Positions 55,545 through 63,756 are shown, counted from the stretch's first letter. The stretch is DNA of 64,000 bases from Histidinibacterium lentulum (GCF_003789055.1 NZ_ML119091.1:62001-126000), one strand, 5' to 3'. Program-made: numbers and translations. Notes: a model not told the origin generated them from the letters alone.

Positions 55545-55627
55545 TCATCTGGCCGGAAATACTCCCGGAGGGGGTCCGGGGGAGGCGGAGCCTCCCCCGG
55601 CGTGTCGCCGCCGCAGGCGGCGAAACC
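55545..55627 (-). repeat. Palindromic intergenic repeat, copy 3 (fdsB-fdsA gap)
   Basis: TCATCTGGCCGGAAATACTC is followed by a perfect 11-bp hairpin CCGGGGGAGGC/GCCTCCCCCGG with a 3-base loop (55576-55600), then CGCCGCC-GCA-GGCGGCG (55606-55622). A 22-base stretch spanning the second hairpin is identical to copy 1 (1073-1094). The element is operon-internal and its AT-rich end points to fdsA. Confidence 0.85.
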
Positions 55628-55640
55628 CGCATGACCGCGC

Positions 55641-57158
55641 TCATTCCGCCGCCTCCCGCACCGGACCGAAATCCTCGGGAAACTTGCGTAGCGCCGACAT
55701 CACCGGGTAGGGCGTGAACCCCCCGAGCGCGCAGAGCGAGCCGTCCTTCATCGTCTCGCAGAGATCCGTCAGCAGCGGGATCGCCGAGGCGTCTCCCCGG
55801 CGGATGCGGTCCACGGTCTCGACGCCGCGCACGGCGCCGATGCGGCAGGGGGTGCACTTGCCGCAGCTTTCCACGGCGCAGAATTCCATGGCGAAGCGGG
55901 CCATGGCGCCCATGTCCGCCGTGTCGTCGAAGACCACGATCCCGGCATGGCCGATCAGCCCGCCGGCGCCGTCGAACTCCTCGTAGCCGAAGGGCGTGCC
56001 GAACTCGCCCGCGCTCATGTAGGCCCCGAGGGGGCCGCCGACCTGCACCGCCTTCACGGGCCGGCCTGTCGCCGTGCCGCCGGCGATGTCGTGGATCAGC
56101 GCGCCGAGGGTCGTGCCGAAGGCGGTCTCGAAGAGGCCGCCGCGGGCGACGTTGCCGGCGATCTGGATCGGGATCGTGCCGCGGGAGCGGCCGAGGCCGA
56201 AGGCGGCGTATTGCGCGGCGCCCTTTTCCAGGATCACAGGGACGGTGGCGAGGGAGATGACGTTGTTGACCACGGTGGGCCGGCCGAAGAGGCCCTCGAG
56301 AGCGGGCAGGGGGGGCTTGGCGCGCACGACGGCGCGCTTGCCTTCCAGGGAGTTCAGCAGGGAGGTTTCCTCGCCGCAGACATAGGCGCCCGCGCCGACG
56401 CGGACCTCCATGTCGAAGGCGCGGGCGCTCCCGAGGATGGACGGGCCGAGGAGGCCCGCCGAGCGGGCGAGGCGTATCGCCTCCTCCATCACCGCGATGG
56501 CGTCGGGATATTCGGAGCGGAGGTAGATGTAGCCTTGGGTGGCGCCCACCGCGAGGGCGGCGATGGCCATGCCCTCGATGAGGCAGAACGGATCGCCCTC
56601 CATGATCATGCGGTCGGCGAAGGTTCCGCTGTCGCCCTCGTCGGCGTTGCAGACGATGTACTTGCGGTCTCCGGGAGCGTCGTGGACGGTCTGCCACTTG
56701 ATGCCCGTGGGAAAGCCCGCGCCGCCGCGGCCGCGCAGGCCCGAGGTCTTTACCTCGTTCACGATCTCCTGCCCGTTCATGGCCACGGCGCGGCGCAGGC
56801 CGGCAAGGCCGCCGTGGGCTTCGTAATCGGCGAGGTCGAGGGGGTCGATCACGCCGCAACGGGCGAAGGTCAGCCGCGTCTGGCGGCGCATCCAGTCGAG
56901 GTCTTCGGTGGGTCCGAGGCTGTCGGCGGCGCCGTCCAGGATCGCCGCGGCCTGATCGGGCGTCGCGGTCCCGTAAGCCATGCGGCCCGCGCCGCGGTCC
57001 ACTTCCACCAGCGGCTCCAGCCAGACCATGCCGCGGCTGCCGGTGCGGATCACCCGGGCGTCGAGCCCGCGCGCGGCGATCTCCGCCTCGAGCGCCGCGG
57101 CCACGGCATCGGCGCCCACGGCCCTCGCGGCGCTGTCGCGGGAGACGTAGATCCTCAT
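55641..57158 (-). CDS. fdsB: NAD-dependent formate dehydrogenase beta subunit FdsB
   Basis: This 505-residue NuoF-like subunit binds FMN and NAD. The N-terminal thioredoxin-like domain covers about residues 1-100, the FMN/NAD region has GLRGRGGAGFPTGIKW and CNADEGDSGTFADR, and the C-terminal [4Fe-4S] cysteines are in ESCGKCTPCRIGA. It transfers electrons from FdsA to NAD+. Its start overlaps fdsG by four bases. Confidence 0.97.
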   Translation of the reverse strand: MRIYVSRDSAARAVGADAVAAALEAEIAARGLDARVIRTGSRGMVWLEPLVEVDRGAGRMAYGTATPDQAAAILDGAADSLGPTEDLDWMRRQTRLTFARCGVIDPLDLADYEAHGGLAGLRRAVAMNGQEIVNEVKTSGLRGRGGAGFPTGIKWQTVHDAPGDRKYIVCNADEGDSGTFADRMIMEGDPFCLIEGMAIAALAVGATQGYIYLRSEYPDAIAVMEEAIRLARSAGLLGPSILGSARAFDMEVRVGAGAYVCGEETSLLNSLEGKRAVVRAKPPLPALEGLFGRPTVVNNVISLATVPVILEKGAAQYAAFGLGRSRGTIPIQIAGNVARGGLFETAFGTTLGALIHDIAGGTATGRPVKAVQVGGPLGAYMSAGEFGTPFGYEEFDGAGGLIGHAGIVVFDDTADMGAMARFAMEFCAVESCGKCTPCRIGAVRGVETVDRIRRGDASAIPLLTDLCETMKDGSLCALGGFTPYPVMSALRKFPEDFGPVREAAE

Positions 57159-57622
57159 GCCCGCGCCTCCGCCAGCAGGGCGTCGAGGCGGGCGGCGTCG
57201 ACCCGGCCATGGACGCGGCCGTCGAGCATCACGGCGGGCGCGCAGGCGCAGAGGCCGAGGCAGTAGACCGGCTCCACCGTCAGCGCGCCGTCGGGCGTGG
57301 TGCCGCCCCAGGCGAGGCCGAGTTTCTCCAGCACCGCCTCGGACAAGGCTGCGCCGCCCATCGCCTGGCAGGCTTCGGCGCGGCAGATCTTCAGCATGTG
57401 CCTTCCGGCGGGGGAGTCGCGGAAGTCGTGGTAGAAGCTGACCACGCCGTGCACCTCGGCCCGGGTCAGGTTCAGCGCCTCGGCGATGACCGGCACCGCG
57501 GCCTGCGGGACATGGCCATGGGCCTCCTGCACCGCGTGAAGGATCGGCAGCATCGGTCCCTCGCGGCCGAGATGCGGGGCGATCAGGGCGCGGAGGTCCG
57601 CGGTATCAGGGGCGTGTGTCAT
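57155..57622 (-). CDS. fdsG: NAD-dependent formate dehydrogenase gamma subunit FdsG
   Basis: This 155-residue NuoE-like [2Fe-2S] subunit has cysteines at about 80, 85, 121 and 125 (KICRAEACQAMGG and YCLGLCACAP). VSFYHDFRDSPAG is the family block. The start may be at 57622 (MTHAPDTADL) or seven codons upstream at 57643. First gene of the operon; an ATAG-N7-CTAT site lies about 75-91 bp upstream. Confidence 0.95.
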   Translation of the reverse strand: MTHAPDTADLRALIAPHLGREGPMLPILHAVQEAHGHVPQAAVPVIAEALNLTRAEVHGVVSFYHDFRDSPAGRHMLKICRAEACQAMGGAALSEAVLEKLGLAWGGTTPDGALTVEPVYCLGLCACAPAVMLDGRVHGRVDAARLDALLAEARA

Positions 57623-57696
57623 CTGGAGTCCGGACCGGGTCATGGGCCGTTGTGCCCGCAGATGCATTTCGTTTCAATATCGGAGTGCCGTCGCTC

Positions 57697-57713
57697 GATA
57701 GGGTCTCTCTATC
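57697..57713. promoter_or_regulatory. LysR-type site upstream of fdsG
   Basis: GATAG, GGTCTCT, CTATC: the ATAG-N7-CTAT pattern seen in OxyR-like and other LysR-type operators. It overlaps the end of the LysR gene and precedes fdsG by about 75 bp, so that LysR protein is the obvious candidate binder. Confidence 0.6.
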
Positions 57714-58605
57714 AAGCGTCGTCCCGTTCCGAAAGCGACCGTGCCTCCGCGAGAAGCGACTGGAGCACCGGGGTATGGGGCTTTTGATGGGCTGCGACGA
57801 GGCCCACGGCATGGCCCGGATCGGCGGGGCCGATGGGGATATGGCTCAGCCCGTGGCCCTCGGCGAGATAGGCGGCGAGGCCCGTCGGCAGAATCGTCGC
57901 CCATCCGCCGGCGGCGACGAGGCTGGCGAGGACGACGGTGGAATTCGACGTTGTGCCGATCCGGGGCGAGAGACCCGCCTCCATGAGGTGGCGGTTCACG
58001 ATCCGGCGGTTCTGCATGTCGGGCGTCAGAAGGCAGAGCTGGGTGGTGCCGATCTCGGCCCAGTCGAGGGCGGCGCGTCCGGCGAGCGGGTGGTCCGGCT
58101 GGCAGAGAAGGGCGTAGCGCTCGCGGTAGAGTTCCTGGGTGGAGACGCGGCCCAGCGGCTCGTTGTCGAGGTAGGAGATGCCGGCGTCGATCTCGAGATC
58201 CTCGAGCAGGGTCAGGATCTCGTTCGAGGGGCGGGAGAGGATGGTGAAATCGACATTGGGGTGGCGGCGCTGGAAGCGGTGGGCGAGGCGGGCGGCCCAG
58301 GTGAGCGCGGTGGGGATCACGGCGAGGCGAAGGTTGCCCGACAGGCCCTCGCGGCGCGCGCGCATCTCGTCCCTGAGCCGCCGCGCGTCGCCGACGATCT
58401 GGCGCGCCCAGACCAGCGCGCGCTGGCCCTCGGGCGTCAGCCCGCCGAAGCGGGAGCCGCGCTGCACCAGCTTCACTCCGAGCTGTTCCTCGAGCTGACG
58501 GATGCCGGTGGAGAGGGTGGGCTGGGTGATGCCGAGGCTTTCGGCGGCGCGGCCGAAGTGGCGCTCGTGGGCGAGGGCGATGAACATCTCGAGCTTGCCG
58601 ATCAT
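57712..58605 (-). CDS. LysR-family regulator upstream of the fds operon
   Basis: This 297-residue regulator has an HTH in ERHFGRAAESLGITQPTLST and an effector domain with LRLAVIPTALTWAARLAHRF, and NSTVVLASLVAAGGWATILP. It lies on the same strand as fdsGBA, 90 bp upstream of fdsG. A LysR gene in this position is the usual arrangement for fds operons, where it regulates them, sometimes in response to formate. That assignment is inferred from context. Confidence 0.9.
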   Translation of the reverse strand: MIGKLEMFIALAHERHFGRAAESLGITQPTLSTGIRQLEEQLGVKLVQRGSRFGGLTPEGQRALVWARQIVGDARRLRDEMRARREGLSGNLRLAVIPTALTWAARLAHRFQRRHPNVDFTILSRPSNEILTLLEDLEIDAGISYLDNEPLGRVSTQELYRERYALLCQPDHPLAGRAALDWAEIGTTQLCLLTPDMQNRRIVNRHLMEAGLSPRIGTTSNSTVVLASLVAAGGWATILPTGLAAYLAEGHGLSHIPIGPADPGHAVGLVAAHQKPHTPVLQSLLAEARSLSERDDA

Positions 58606-58646
58606 GGAACCGGCTTAGCGCGGGGAGGGGGCCGGGCCTAGCCGTG

Positions 58647-59309
58647 TCAGTGGCCGGTGCGCCGGACGACCGCGCCGACCGTGCGCAACAGGATGCGCAG
58701 GTCGAGGGCGAGGGACTGGGCGCGGATGTAGGCGGTGTCGAGGGCGACGCGGTCGGCGTAGGAGGTGGCGTTGCGGCCCGTCACCTGCCAGAGCCCGGAG
58801 ATGCCGGGGCGGACGGAGGTGTAGTCCGCCGCGGCCGTGCCGTAGCGGGGCAGTTCGCCCGGCACGACGGGACGCGGGCCCACGAGGCTCATGTCACCGC
58901 GCAGGACGTTCCAGAGCTGCGGCAGCTCGTCGAGGCTGGAGCGGCGCAGGAGCGCGCCGAGACGGGTCACGCGGGGATCCTCGGTCAGCTTCTGCGTGGC
59001 GGCCCATTGGGCGGCAAGGCGGGCGTCGGCGGCGAGAACACCCGCGAGCCGCGCCTCGGCATCGGGTCGCATCGTGCGGATCTTGTGGCAGCGGAACGCC
59101 TGTCCATGGCGACCGATCCGGGGCTGGGAATAGATCGGCCGGCCGCCATCGAGCCACGTCAGGGCGATGAGCAGTCCCGCGAGCGGCAGCGCCAGGGGCA
59201 GGAGGAGCGCGACCACGAGAAGATCAAGGGCGCGTTTTCCCCGGGCGCGGTAGAGACCCGGCCGGTGTGCCCGGGGGAAGAGGTCCGGCATCGCCGACTG
59301 CATCGTCAT
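58647..59309 (-). CDS. Exopolysaccharide undecaprenyl-phosphate sugar transferase (ExoY-like)
   Basis: This 220-residue bacterial sugar transferase starts exopolysaccharide units by moving a sugar phosphate to undecaprenyl phosphate. One N-terminal helix (about 28-50) is followed by RPIYSQPRIGRHGQAFRCHK, IRTM, LRRSSLDELPQLWNVLRGDM with SLVGPRP, and PGISGLWQVTGRN. GGAGG lies 10 bases before the ATG at 59309. No other EPS gene is adjacent. The upstream region is AT-rich. Confidence 0.92.
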   Translation of the reverse strand: MTMQSAMPDLFPRAHRPGLYRARGKRALDLLVVALLLPLALPLAGLLIALTWLDGGRPIYSQPRIGRHGQAFRCHKIRTMRPDAEARLAGVLAADARLAAQWAATQKLTEDPRVTRLGALLRRSSLDELPQLWNVLRGDMSLVGPRPVVPGELPRYGTAAADYTSVRPGISGLWQVTGRNATSYADRVALDTAYIRAQSLALDLRILLRTVGAVVRRTGH

Positions 59310-59382
59310 CTTCGGTGCGCCTCCAGCGCGGGGGCACCGAGCCGGTCGGGCTGGCGCCTCGAAGATGATTAGGCACAGGTTA

Positions 59383-59402
59383 AGTAAATGAAGAGTAAAT
59401 GA
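59383..59402. promoter_or_regulatory. Direct repeat of 9 bp in the AT-rich promoter of the sugar transferase
   Basis: AGTAAATGA occurs twice with two bases between, an 11-bp period (one helical turn). It lies 74-93 bp upstream of the start in an island far less GC-rich than its surroundings. Confidence 0.5.
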
Positions 59403-59480
59403 AATTTCGCAACCGGCGCCGATTGAAGGCGGCGCCGGAGAGGGCGGAAACGGGATAGGTTTCGGCGCCCCAGACGGACC

Positions 59481-59500
59481 GCCGTCCGCTGTCGGACGGC
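59481..59500 (-). terminator. Stem-loop downstream of sulP
   Basis: GCCGTCCG, CTGT, CGGACGGC: 8-bp perfect stem with a 4-base loop, 49 bp after the SulP stop. On the plus strand it is followed by GTTGTT. Confidence 0.55.
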
Positions 59501-59548
59501 GTTGTTAACCGGGCCGGAGACCGCGTGTTTCTCGCGAATCGGGCCGGG

Positions 59549-61285
59549 CTACTCGGCCGCGCGGGGGGTGTCGCGGGGCTCCGTCAGCGCACACCAGGCG
59601 TCGTATTGCGAGAGGAACACCTTGCCGTTCAGGTCCTCGAGGAAGTGGGTCGCCTTGAGCCGGTCCATCACGGGGCCCTTCACCTCGCTCAGGTGCAGGC
59701 CGATGTCCGCGTCCTTCAGCCGCTCGTTCAGGGCCTCGAGGCTTTCGAGGGCGGAGAAGTCGATCTCGTTGATCGCGGCGCACATGAGCACGACGTGGCG
59801 GATTTCCTTGTTGCGGGCCACGCGGTCGAGGATGAGGTTCTCGAGGAAGCGGGCGTTGACGAAGTAGAGCCGCTCGTCGGGGCGGAGGGTCACGATGGCG
59901 GGGTCGGTGGTGACCTCGTGGCGGTGGATGTTCCGGAAGTGGTGGGTTCCGGGGACGAGGCCGACCTCGGCGACATGGGGTTTCGAGGTCTTCATCAGGT
60001 GCAGCACGAGGCTGAGGACGACGCCTGCGGACACGCCGGCCTCTACCCCGAGGGCGAGGGTCAGGAGGATCGTGGCGGCGACGGCGGCGAAATCGGCGCG
60101 GGAATAGCGCCAGGTTTTGCGCAGGATGCTGAAATCGACGAGCGACAGGACCGCCACGATGATCGTGGCGGCGAGCGTGGCCTTGGGCAGGAAGAACACC
60201 AGCGGCGTCAGGGCCACGGCGGCGATGGCGAGGCCAGCGGCGGTGAAGGCGCCCGCGGCGGGGGTCTCGGCGCCCGCGTCGAAGTTCACGACCGACCGGG
60301 CAAAACCGCCGGTGACGGGATAGCCCCCGGTGAAGGCCGCGCCCACGTTGGCGGCGCCGAGGCCGATCAGCTCCTGGTCCGGGTCTATGCGCTGGCGCTT
60401 CTTGGCGGCGAGCGTCTGGGCGACGGAGATCGATTCCACGAACCCGATGATCGAGATCATCAGGGCGGGAAGGAACAGGGCACCCAGAAGATCGGGGGAG
60501 AAGGCGGGGAGGGTCAGGGGCGGCAGGCTTTGCGGCACCGCGCCGACGATGGCCACGCCCCGGTCCCCGAGGGAGAGACCCCAGACCGCCAGCGTCGTGA
60601 CGACGACGGCGAGGACGGGACCCGCCTTGGTGGCGATGTCGGCGGCGCGGGCCGGCAGGCCGAGGGAGCGCAGGAGCGGTTTCAGCCCCTTGCGGACCCA
60701 GAAGAGGAAGGCGGTGGCGGTGACGCCGATGATCAGGGTGGGCAGGTTCGTCTCGGGCAGGTTGGAGACGAGGGAGGCCACGATCTCGATGAGGGTATGG
60801 CCGTCCGATTCGATGCCGAGGATGTGGCGGAGCTGGCTTGCCGCGATCAGGATGCCGGCGGCGGTGATGAAGCCCGCGATGACGGGATGGCTGAGGAAGC
60901 TGGCGAGGAAGCCGAGGCGGAAGACGCCCATCAGGAGCAGCATCGCGCCCGACAGGAGCGCGAGGGTCAGGGCCGCGGCGGCATAGCCCATGGTGCCCTG
61001 TTCGGCCACCTGCCCGATGGCGGCGGCGGTCATCAGGGAGACGACGGCGACCGGACCCACCGCGAGCGCGCGGGAGGTTCCGAAGACGGAATAGAGCAGG
61101 ATCGGCACGATCGAGGCATAGATGCCGGCCTCGGGCGGCAGGCCCGCGAGGAGCGCGTAGGCCAGCGACTGGGGGATCAGCATGATCGTCACGATCACGG
61201 CGGCGATCAGGTCGTTGGAGAGCGCGCCGCGGTCGTAGCGGCGGCCCCAGTCGAGGATGGGCAGGTAGCGGGAGAGGCGGGACAT
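59549..61285 (-). CDS. SulP-family anion permease with STAS domain
   Basis: This 578-residue transporter has about 12 helices and a C-terminal STAS domain (about residues 440-560: VVLMCAAINEIDFSALESLE). It contains MLIPQSLAYALLAGLPPEAG, the SulP signature, and AANVGAAFTGGYPVTGGFAR. Substrates in the family include sulphate and bicarbonate. Proximity to the persulfide dioxygenase gene, 251 bp away on the same strand, hints at sulphur-oxyanion transport, but this is inference. Confidence 0.92.
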   Translation of the reverse strand: MSRLSRYLPILDWGRRYDRGALSNDLIAAVIVTIMLIPQSLAYALLAGLPPEAGIYASIVPILLYSVFGTSRALAVGPVAVVSLMTAAAIGQVAEQGTMGYAAAALTLALLSGAMLLLMGVFRLGFLASFLSHPVIAGFITAAGILIAASQLRHILGIESDGHTLIEIVASLVSNLPETNLPTLIIGVTATAFLFWVRKGLKPLLRSLGLPARAADIATKAGPVLAVVVTTLAVWGLSLGDRGVAIVGAVPQSLPPLTLPAFSPDLLGALFLPALMISIIGFVESISVAQTLAAKKRQRIDPDQELIGLGAANVGAAFTGGYPVTGGFARSVVNFDAGAETPAAGAFTAAGLAIAAVALTPLVFFLPKATLAATIIVAVLSLVDFSILRKTWRYSRADFAAVAATILLTLALGVEAGVSAGVVLSLVLHLMKTSKPHVAEVGLVPGTHHFRNIHRHEVTTDPAIVTLRPDERLYFVNARFLENLILDRVARNKEIRHVVLMCAAINEIDFSALESLEALNERLKDADIGLHLSEVKGPVMDRLKATHFLEDLNGKVFLSQYDAWCALTEPRDTPRAAE

Positions 61286-61536
61286 CGTGCCGGGGGTCCG
61301 ATCTGGGACGCGGGAGGCGCCGGGGGCGAGGATGCCCCCCGCCCGCGCCGCTCGCGAGGATTATCGTGTCACCGGGCCGCCGAATCGGCGGGCCTGTGGG
61401 TGTTGCTCGGGGCGCCCGCGGTCGCGACCGTGTGACCGGTCGGGGGGCGGAAACCGGCGGCGCCTCGGGGAGGGCCGCCGGTCAGGCCCGTGCACCGGGT
61501 GTGCACAGGCCATGCACCGGGAGAGGTCTCCGGCGA

Positions 61537-62424
61537 TCACAGCTTGTTGACGGGCACCTTGAGGAAGACGTTCCCCTTGTCGTCCTCGGGCGGCAGGTTG
61601 CCGGCGCGCATGTTCACCTGGAGCGAGGGCACGATCAGCCGCGGCATGGCCAGCGTCGCGTCTCGGGCGTCGCGCATTTCTACGAACTCGTCCTTGGTCC
61701 TGCCTTCGCCCACATGGATGTTGCGGGCCTTCTGCTCGGCCACGGTCGTCTCCCAGAAGTAGCTGTCGCGGTCCGGGGGCAGGTAGTCGTGGCCGACGAA
61801 GATGCGGGTCTCGTCCGGCAGGGCGAGGATCTTCTGGATCGACTCGTAGAGCGCCTCGGAGGAGCCGCCGGGGAAATCGCAGCGGGCCGTCCCGAAGTCG
61901 GGCATGAAGAGCGTGTCCCCGACGAAGGCCGCGTCGCCCATGACATGGGTCATGCAGGCGGGCGTATGGCCCGGCGTGTGCAGGGCGGTGCAGGTCATGC
62001 CGCCGACCTCGTAGGTGTCGCCGTCCTCGAACAGCGCGTCGAACTGGCTGCCGTCGCGCTGGAACTCGGTGCCTTCGTTGAAGATCTTGCCGAAGGTTTC
62101 CTGCACGATGGTGATGTTGCGCCCGATCCCGAGCTTGCCGCCCAGCTCGCGCTGGAGATAGGGCGCGCCGGAGAGGTGGTCGGCATGGACATGGGTCTCG
62201 ATCAGCCACTCGACCCTGAGGTCGTTCCGGCGGATGAAGTCGATGATCCGGTCGGCGTGGTCGTAGGTGATCCGCCCGGCGGCATAGTCGATGTCCATGA
62301 CGGAATCGACGATGGCGCAGGCGTTGGAGCCCGGGTCCTTGACGACGTAGGTCACGGTATTGGTGGCGTCGTCGAAGAAGCCGGTGACCTCGGGCCTGAG
62401 GGTGGTGTCTGCGGTGTCCTTCAT
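61537..62424 (-). CDS. ETHE1-like MBL-fold persulfide dioxygenase
   Basis: This 295-residue metallo-beta-lactamase-fold protein has THVHADHLSGAPYL (residues 77-90) with the HxHxDH iron/zinc motif, HTPGHTPACMTHVMGD and FVGHDYLPPDR. This is the pattern of bacterial persulfide dioxygenases (PDO type II/BLH), which oxidise glutathione persulfide to sulphite. GGAGG lies 8 bases before the ATG at 62424. Alternative ATGs at 62436 and 62448 exist; the latter overlaps the stop of the DUF2892 gene (ATGA). Confidence 0.85.
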   Translation of the reverse strand: MKDTADTTLRPEVTGFFDDATNTVTYVVKDPGSNACAIVDSVMDIDYAAGRITYDHADRIIDFIRRNDLRVEWLIETHVHADHLSGAPYLQRELGGKLGIGRNITIVQETFGKIFNEGTEFQRDGSQFDALFEDGDTYEVGGMTCTALHTPGHTPACMTHVMGDAAFVGDTLFMPDFGTARCDFPGGSSEALYESIQKILALPDETRIFVGHDYLPPDRDSYFWETTVAEQKARNIHVGEGRTKDEFVEMRDARDATLAMPRLIVPSLQVNMRAGNLPPEDDKGNVFLKVPVNKL

Positions 62425-62444
62425 GAGGTCCTCCATTGGGTCGG

Positions 62445-62654
62445 TCATTTGCGCGGGCAGGTGTTCAGCCCGACGATGGAATAGGCGGGGCAGTTGCCCG
62501 CCAGCGAGGTGACGGCGAAGACGCCCGCCACGATCACCGCGATCCAGTGCAGCAGCGGCGAGGCTGCCCAGGGCGTGGCGAAGGCCCAGATCAGCAGCAG
62601 CGCGGCGAGGGCGAGGCGCAGGCCCCGGTCGATCTTGCCCATGTTCGTGGTCAT
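62445..62654 (-). CDS. DUF2892 (YgaP-like) inner membrane protein
   Basis: This 69-residue protein has two membrane helices (RLALAALLLIWAFATPW and LLHWIAVIVAGVFAVTSLAG) and ends NCPAYSIVGLNTCPRK. The NCP-Y--LG--TC motif is the DUF2892 hallmark, often fused or linked to rhodanese or persulfide-metabolising enzymes. GGAGG precedes the ATG at 62654. It forms an operon with the dioxygenase. Confidence 0.9.
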   Translation of the reverse strand: MTTNMGKIDRGLRLALAALLLIWAFATPWAASPLLHWIAVIVAGVFAVTSLAGNCPAYSIVGLNTCPRK

Positions 62655-62739
62655 GTCGGTGTCCTCCGTGAGACTCGTTGTGCTGCCTTGATGGCACGGC
62701 GGGGCGGGGACCGACGGTGACTTGGTCACCGACGGCCGT

Positions 62740-63411
62740 TCAGCGATCGTTCGAGGTGCGGGCGAGGCGGTTCAGACCCTCGCGCCCGGTGAGAAGGACA
62801 GTGCCGCGGCCCTGCTGGATCCAGCCGCGGCGCTGGAATTCCGCCAGCGTGCGGGACACCACCTCGCGCGCGGTCCCAAGCTCTGTGGCGAGGGAGGCGT
62901 GGGTGGCGTTCACCGTGTCGCCGTCCTGCGCCAGTTGCAGGAGTCGGGCGGCGAGGCGCACGTCCATGCGCTGGAACACGATGTCGTCGATCAGGGTGAA
63001 GAGATCGGTGATGCGGCGCGAATAGGCGCGGAAGATGAATTCGCGGAACGCCGGCGAGCGCCCCGTCAGATCGTCGAAGGCGGCGCGGGGGATGGCGACG
63101 GCGGTCACGTCGGTCTCGGCGATGCCGTCGGCGGAATAGTCCTCGTGGGCGAGCATGCAGGCGGTGGTCATCACGCAGCTTTCGCCGGCGTTGACGCGGT
63201 AGAGGATCACCTCGCGCCCGGTGTCGGATTTCTGCTGCACGCGGACGGTGCCGTCGAGGAGCAGGAGGAAATTTCCGGGACGGCTGCCCGGCTCGAAGAT
63301 CGGGGTGCCGGCGGGCACGGTCACGATGGCGCTGCCTGTCTCGAGGACCGAACGGATGTCGGGAGGGAGCCGGGAGAGGCCCTCGAAGCGGTCGATCCAG
63401 CTGTCGGGCAT
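62740..63411 (-). CDS. Crp/Fnr-family regulator with two central cysteines
   Basis: This 223-residue protein has an N-terminal cNMP-binding-like domain and a C-terminal HTH (ATHASLATELGTAREVVSRT). C79 and C85 in GESCVMTTACML are the only cysteines, and it lacks the N-terminal Fe-S cluster of FnrL. Linkage to DUF2892 and persulfide dioxygenase suggests a redox or persulfide sensor. The start is 63411 (MPDSWIDRFEG); an upstream ATG at 63456 would begin inside a palindrome. Confidence 0.9.
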   Translation of the reverse strand: MPDSWIDRFEGLSRLPPDIRSVLETGSAIVTVPAGTPIFEPGSRPGNFLLLLDGTVRVQQKSDTGREVILYRVNAGESCVMTTACMLAHEDYSADGIAETDVTAVAIPRAAFDDLTGRSPAFREFIFRAYSRRITDLFTLIDDIVFQRMDVRLAARLLQLAQDGDTVNATHASLATELGTAREVVSRTLAEFQRRGWIQQGRGTVLLTGREGLNRLARTSNDR

Positions 63412-63438
63412 GGTGCGCGGTTCCCTGTGGTCGGATTC

Positions 63439-63458
63439 ATATGTGGCAATACACATAT
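63439..63458. promoter_or_regulatory. 20-bp palindrome upstream of the Crp/Fnr gene
   Basis: ATATGTG, GCAATA, CACATAT: perfect 7-bp arms in AT-rich DNA. It lies 28-47 bp upstream of the chosen start, overlapping the probable promoter, as expected for autoregulation or silencing. It differs from the FnrL consensus. Confidence 0.75.
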
Positions 63459-63506
63459 ATCATCACCGGGCGGGATGCGAGAGCCGTGGAGGCCTGAGGC
63501 CCTGCG

Positions 63507-63677
63507 TCACTCCCGCCGCTCGAGATACCAGGTCGCCAGGGCCGCGACGGCGATGACCGCGATGGGCGCGATATGGGCGACGGCATGGCCGCTGTCGGGG
63601 ACCGGGGGGTGGGCGCCGTGGGCAAGGGCCGCCGCAGGACAGACGAGAGCGCAGACGGCGGTGACGATAAGGCGCAT
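63507..63677 (-). CDS. Small exported or membrane protein of 56 residues
   Basis: It begins MRLIVTAVCALVCPAAALAH, a signal-like segment, then GAHPPVPDSGH and a C-terminal helix AHIAPIAVIAVAALATWYLE ending RRE. Histidines (AHGAH, SGHAVAH) cluster between the two hydrophobic parts. AAGGAG precedes the ATG. A degenerate FnrL box lies about 80-93 bp upstream. Family not recognised. Confidence 0.75.
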   Translation of the reverse strand: MRLIVTAVCALVCPAAALAHGAHPPVPDSGHAVAHIAPIAVIAVAALATWYLERRE

Positions 63678-63756
63678 TCGGTACTCCTTCCCCTCCGGAC
63701 CCGCGGGTCCGACCCTGTGTCGTCCCTCAGCATCCCCTCGGGCCAGGGAAGAGGAT

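Noticed and set aside
63439-63458. The palindrome upstream of the Crp/Fnr gene as an FnrL box
   Set aside because: ATATGTG/CACATAT lacks the TTGA...TCAA core, so it is more likely a site for another protein or for the encoded regulator itself.
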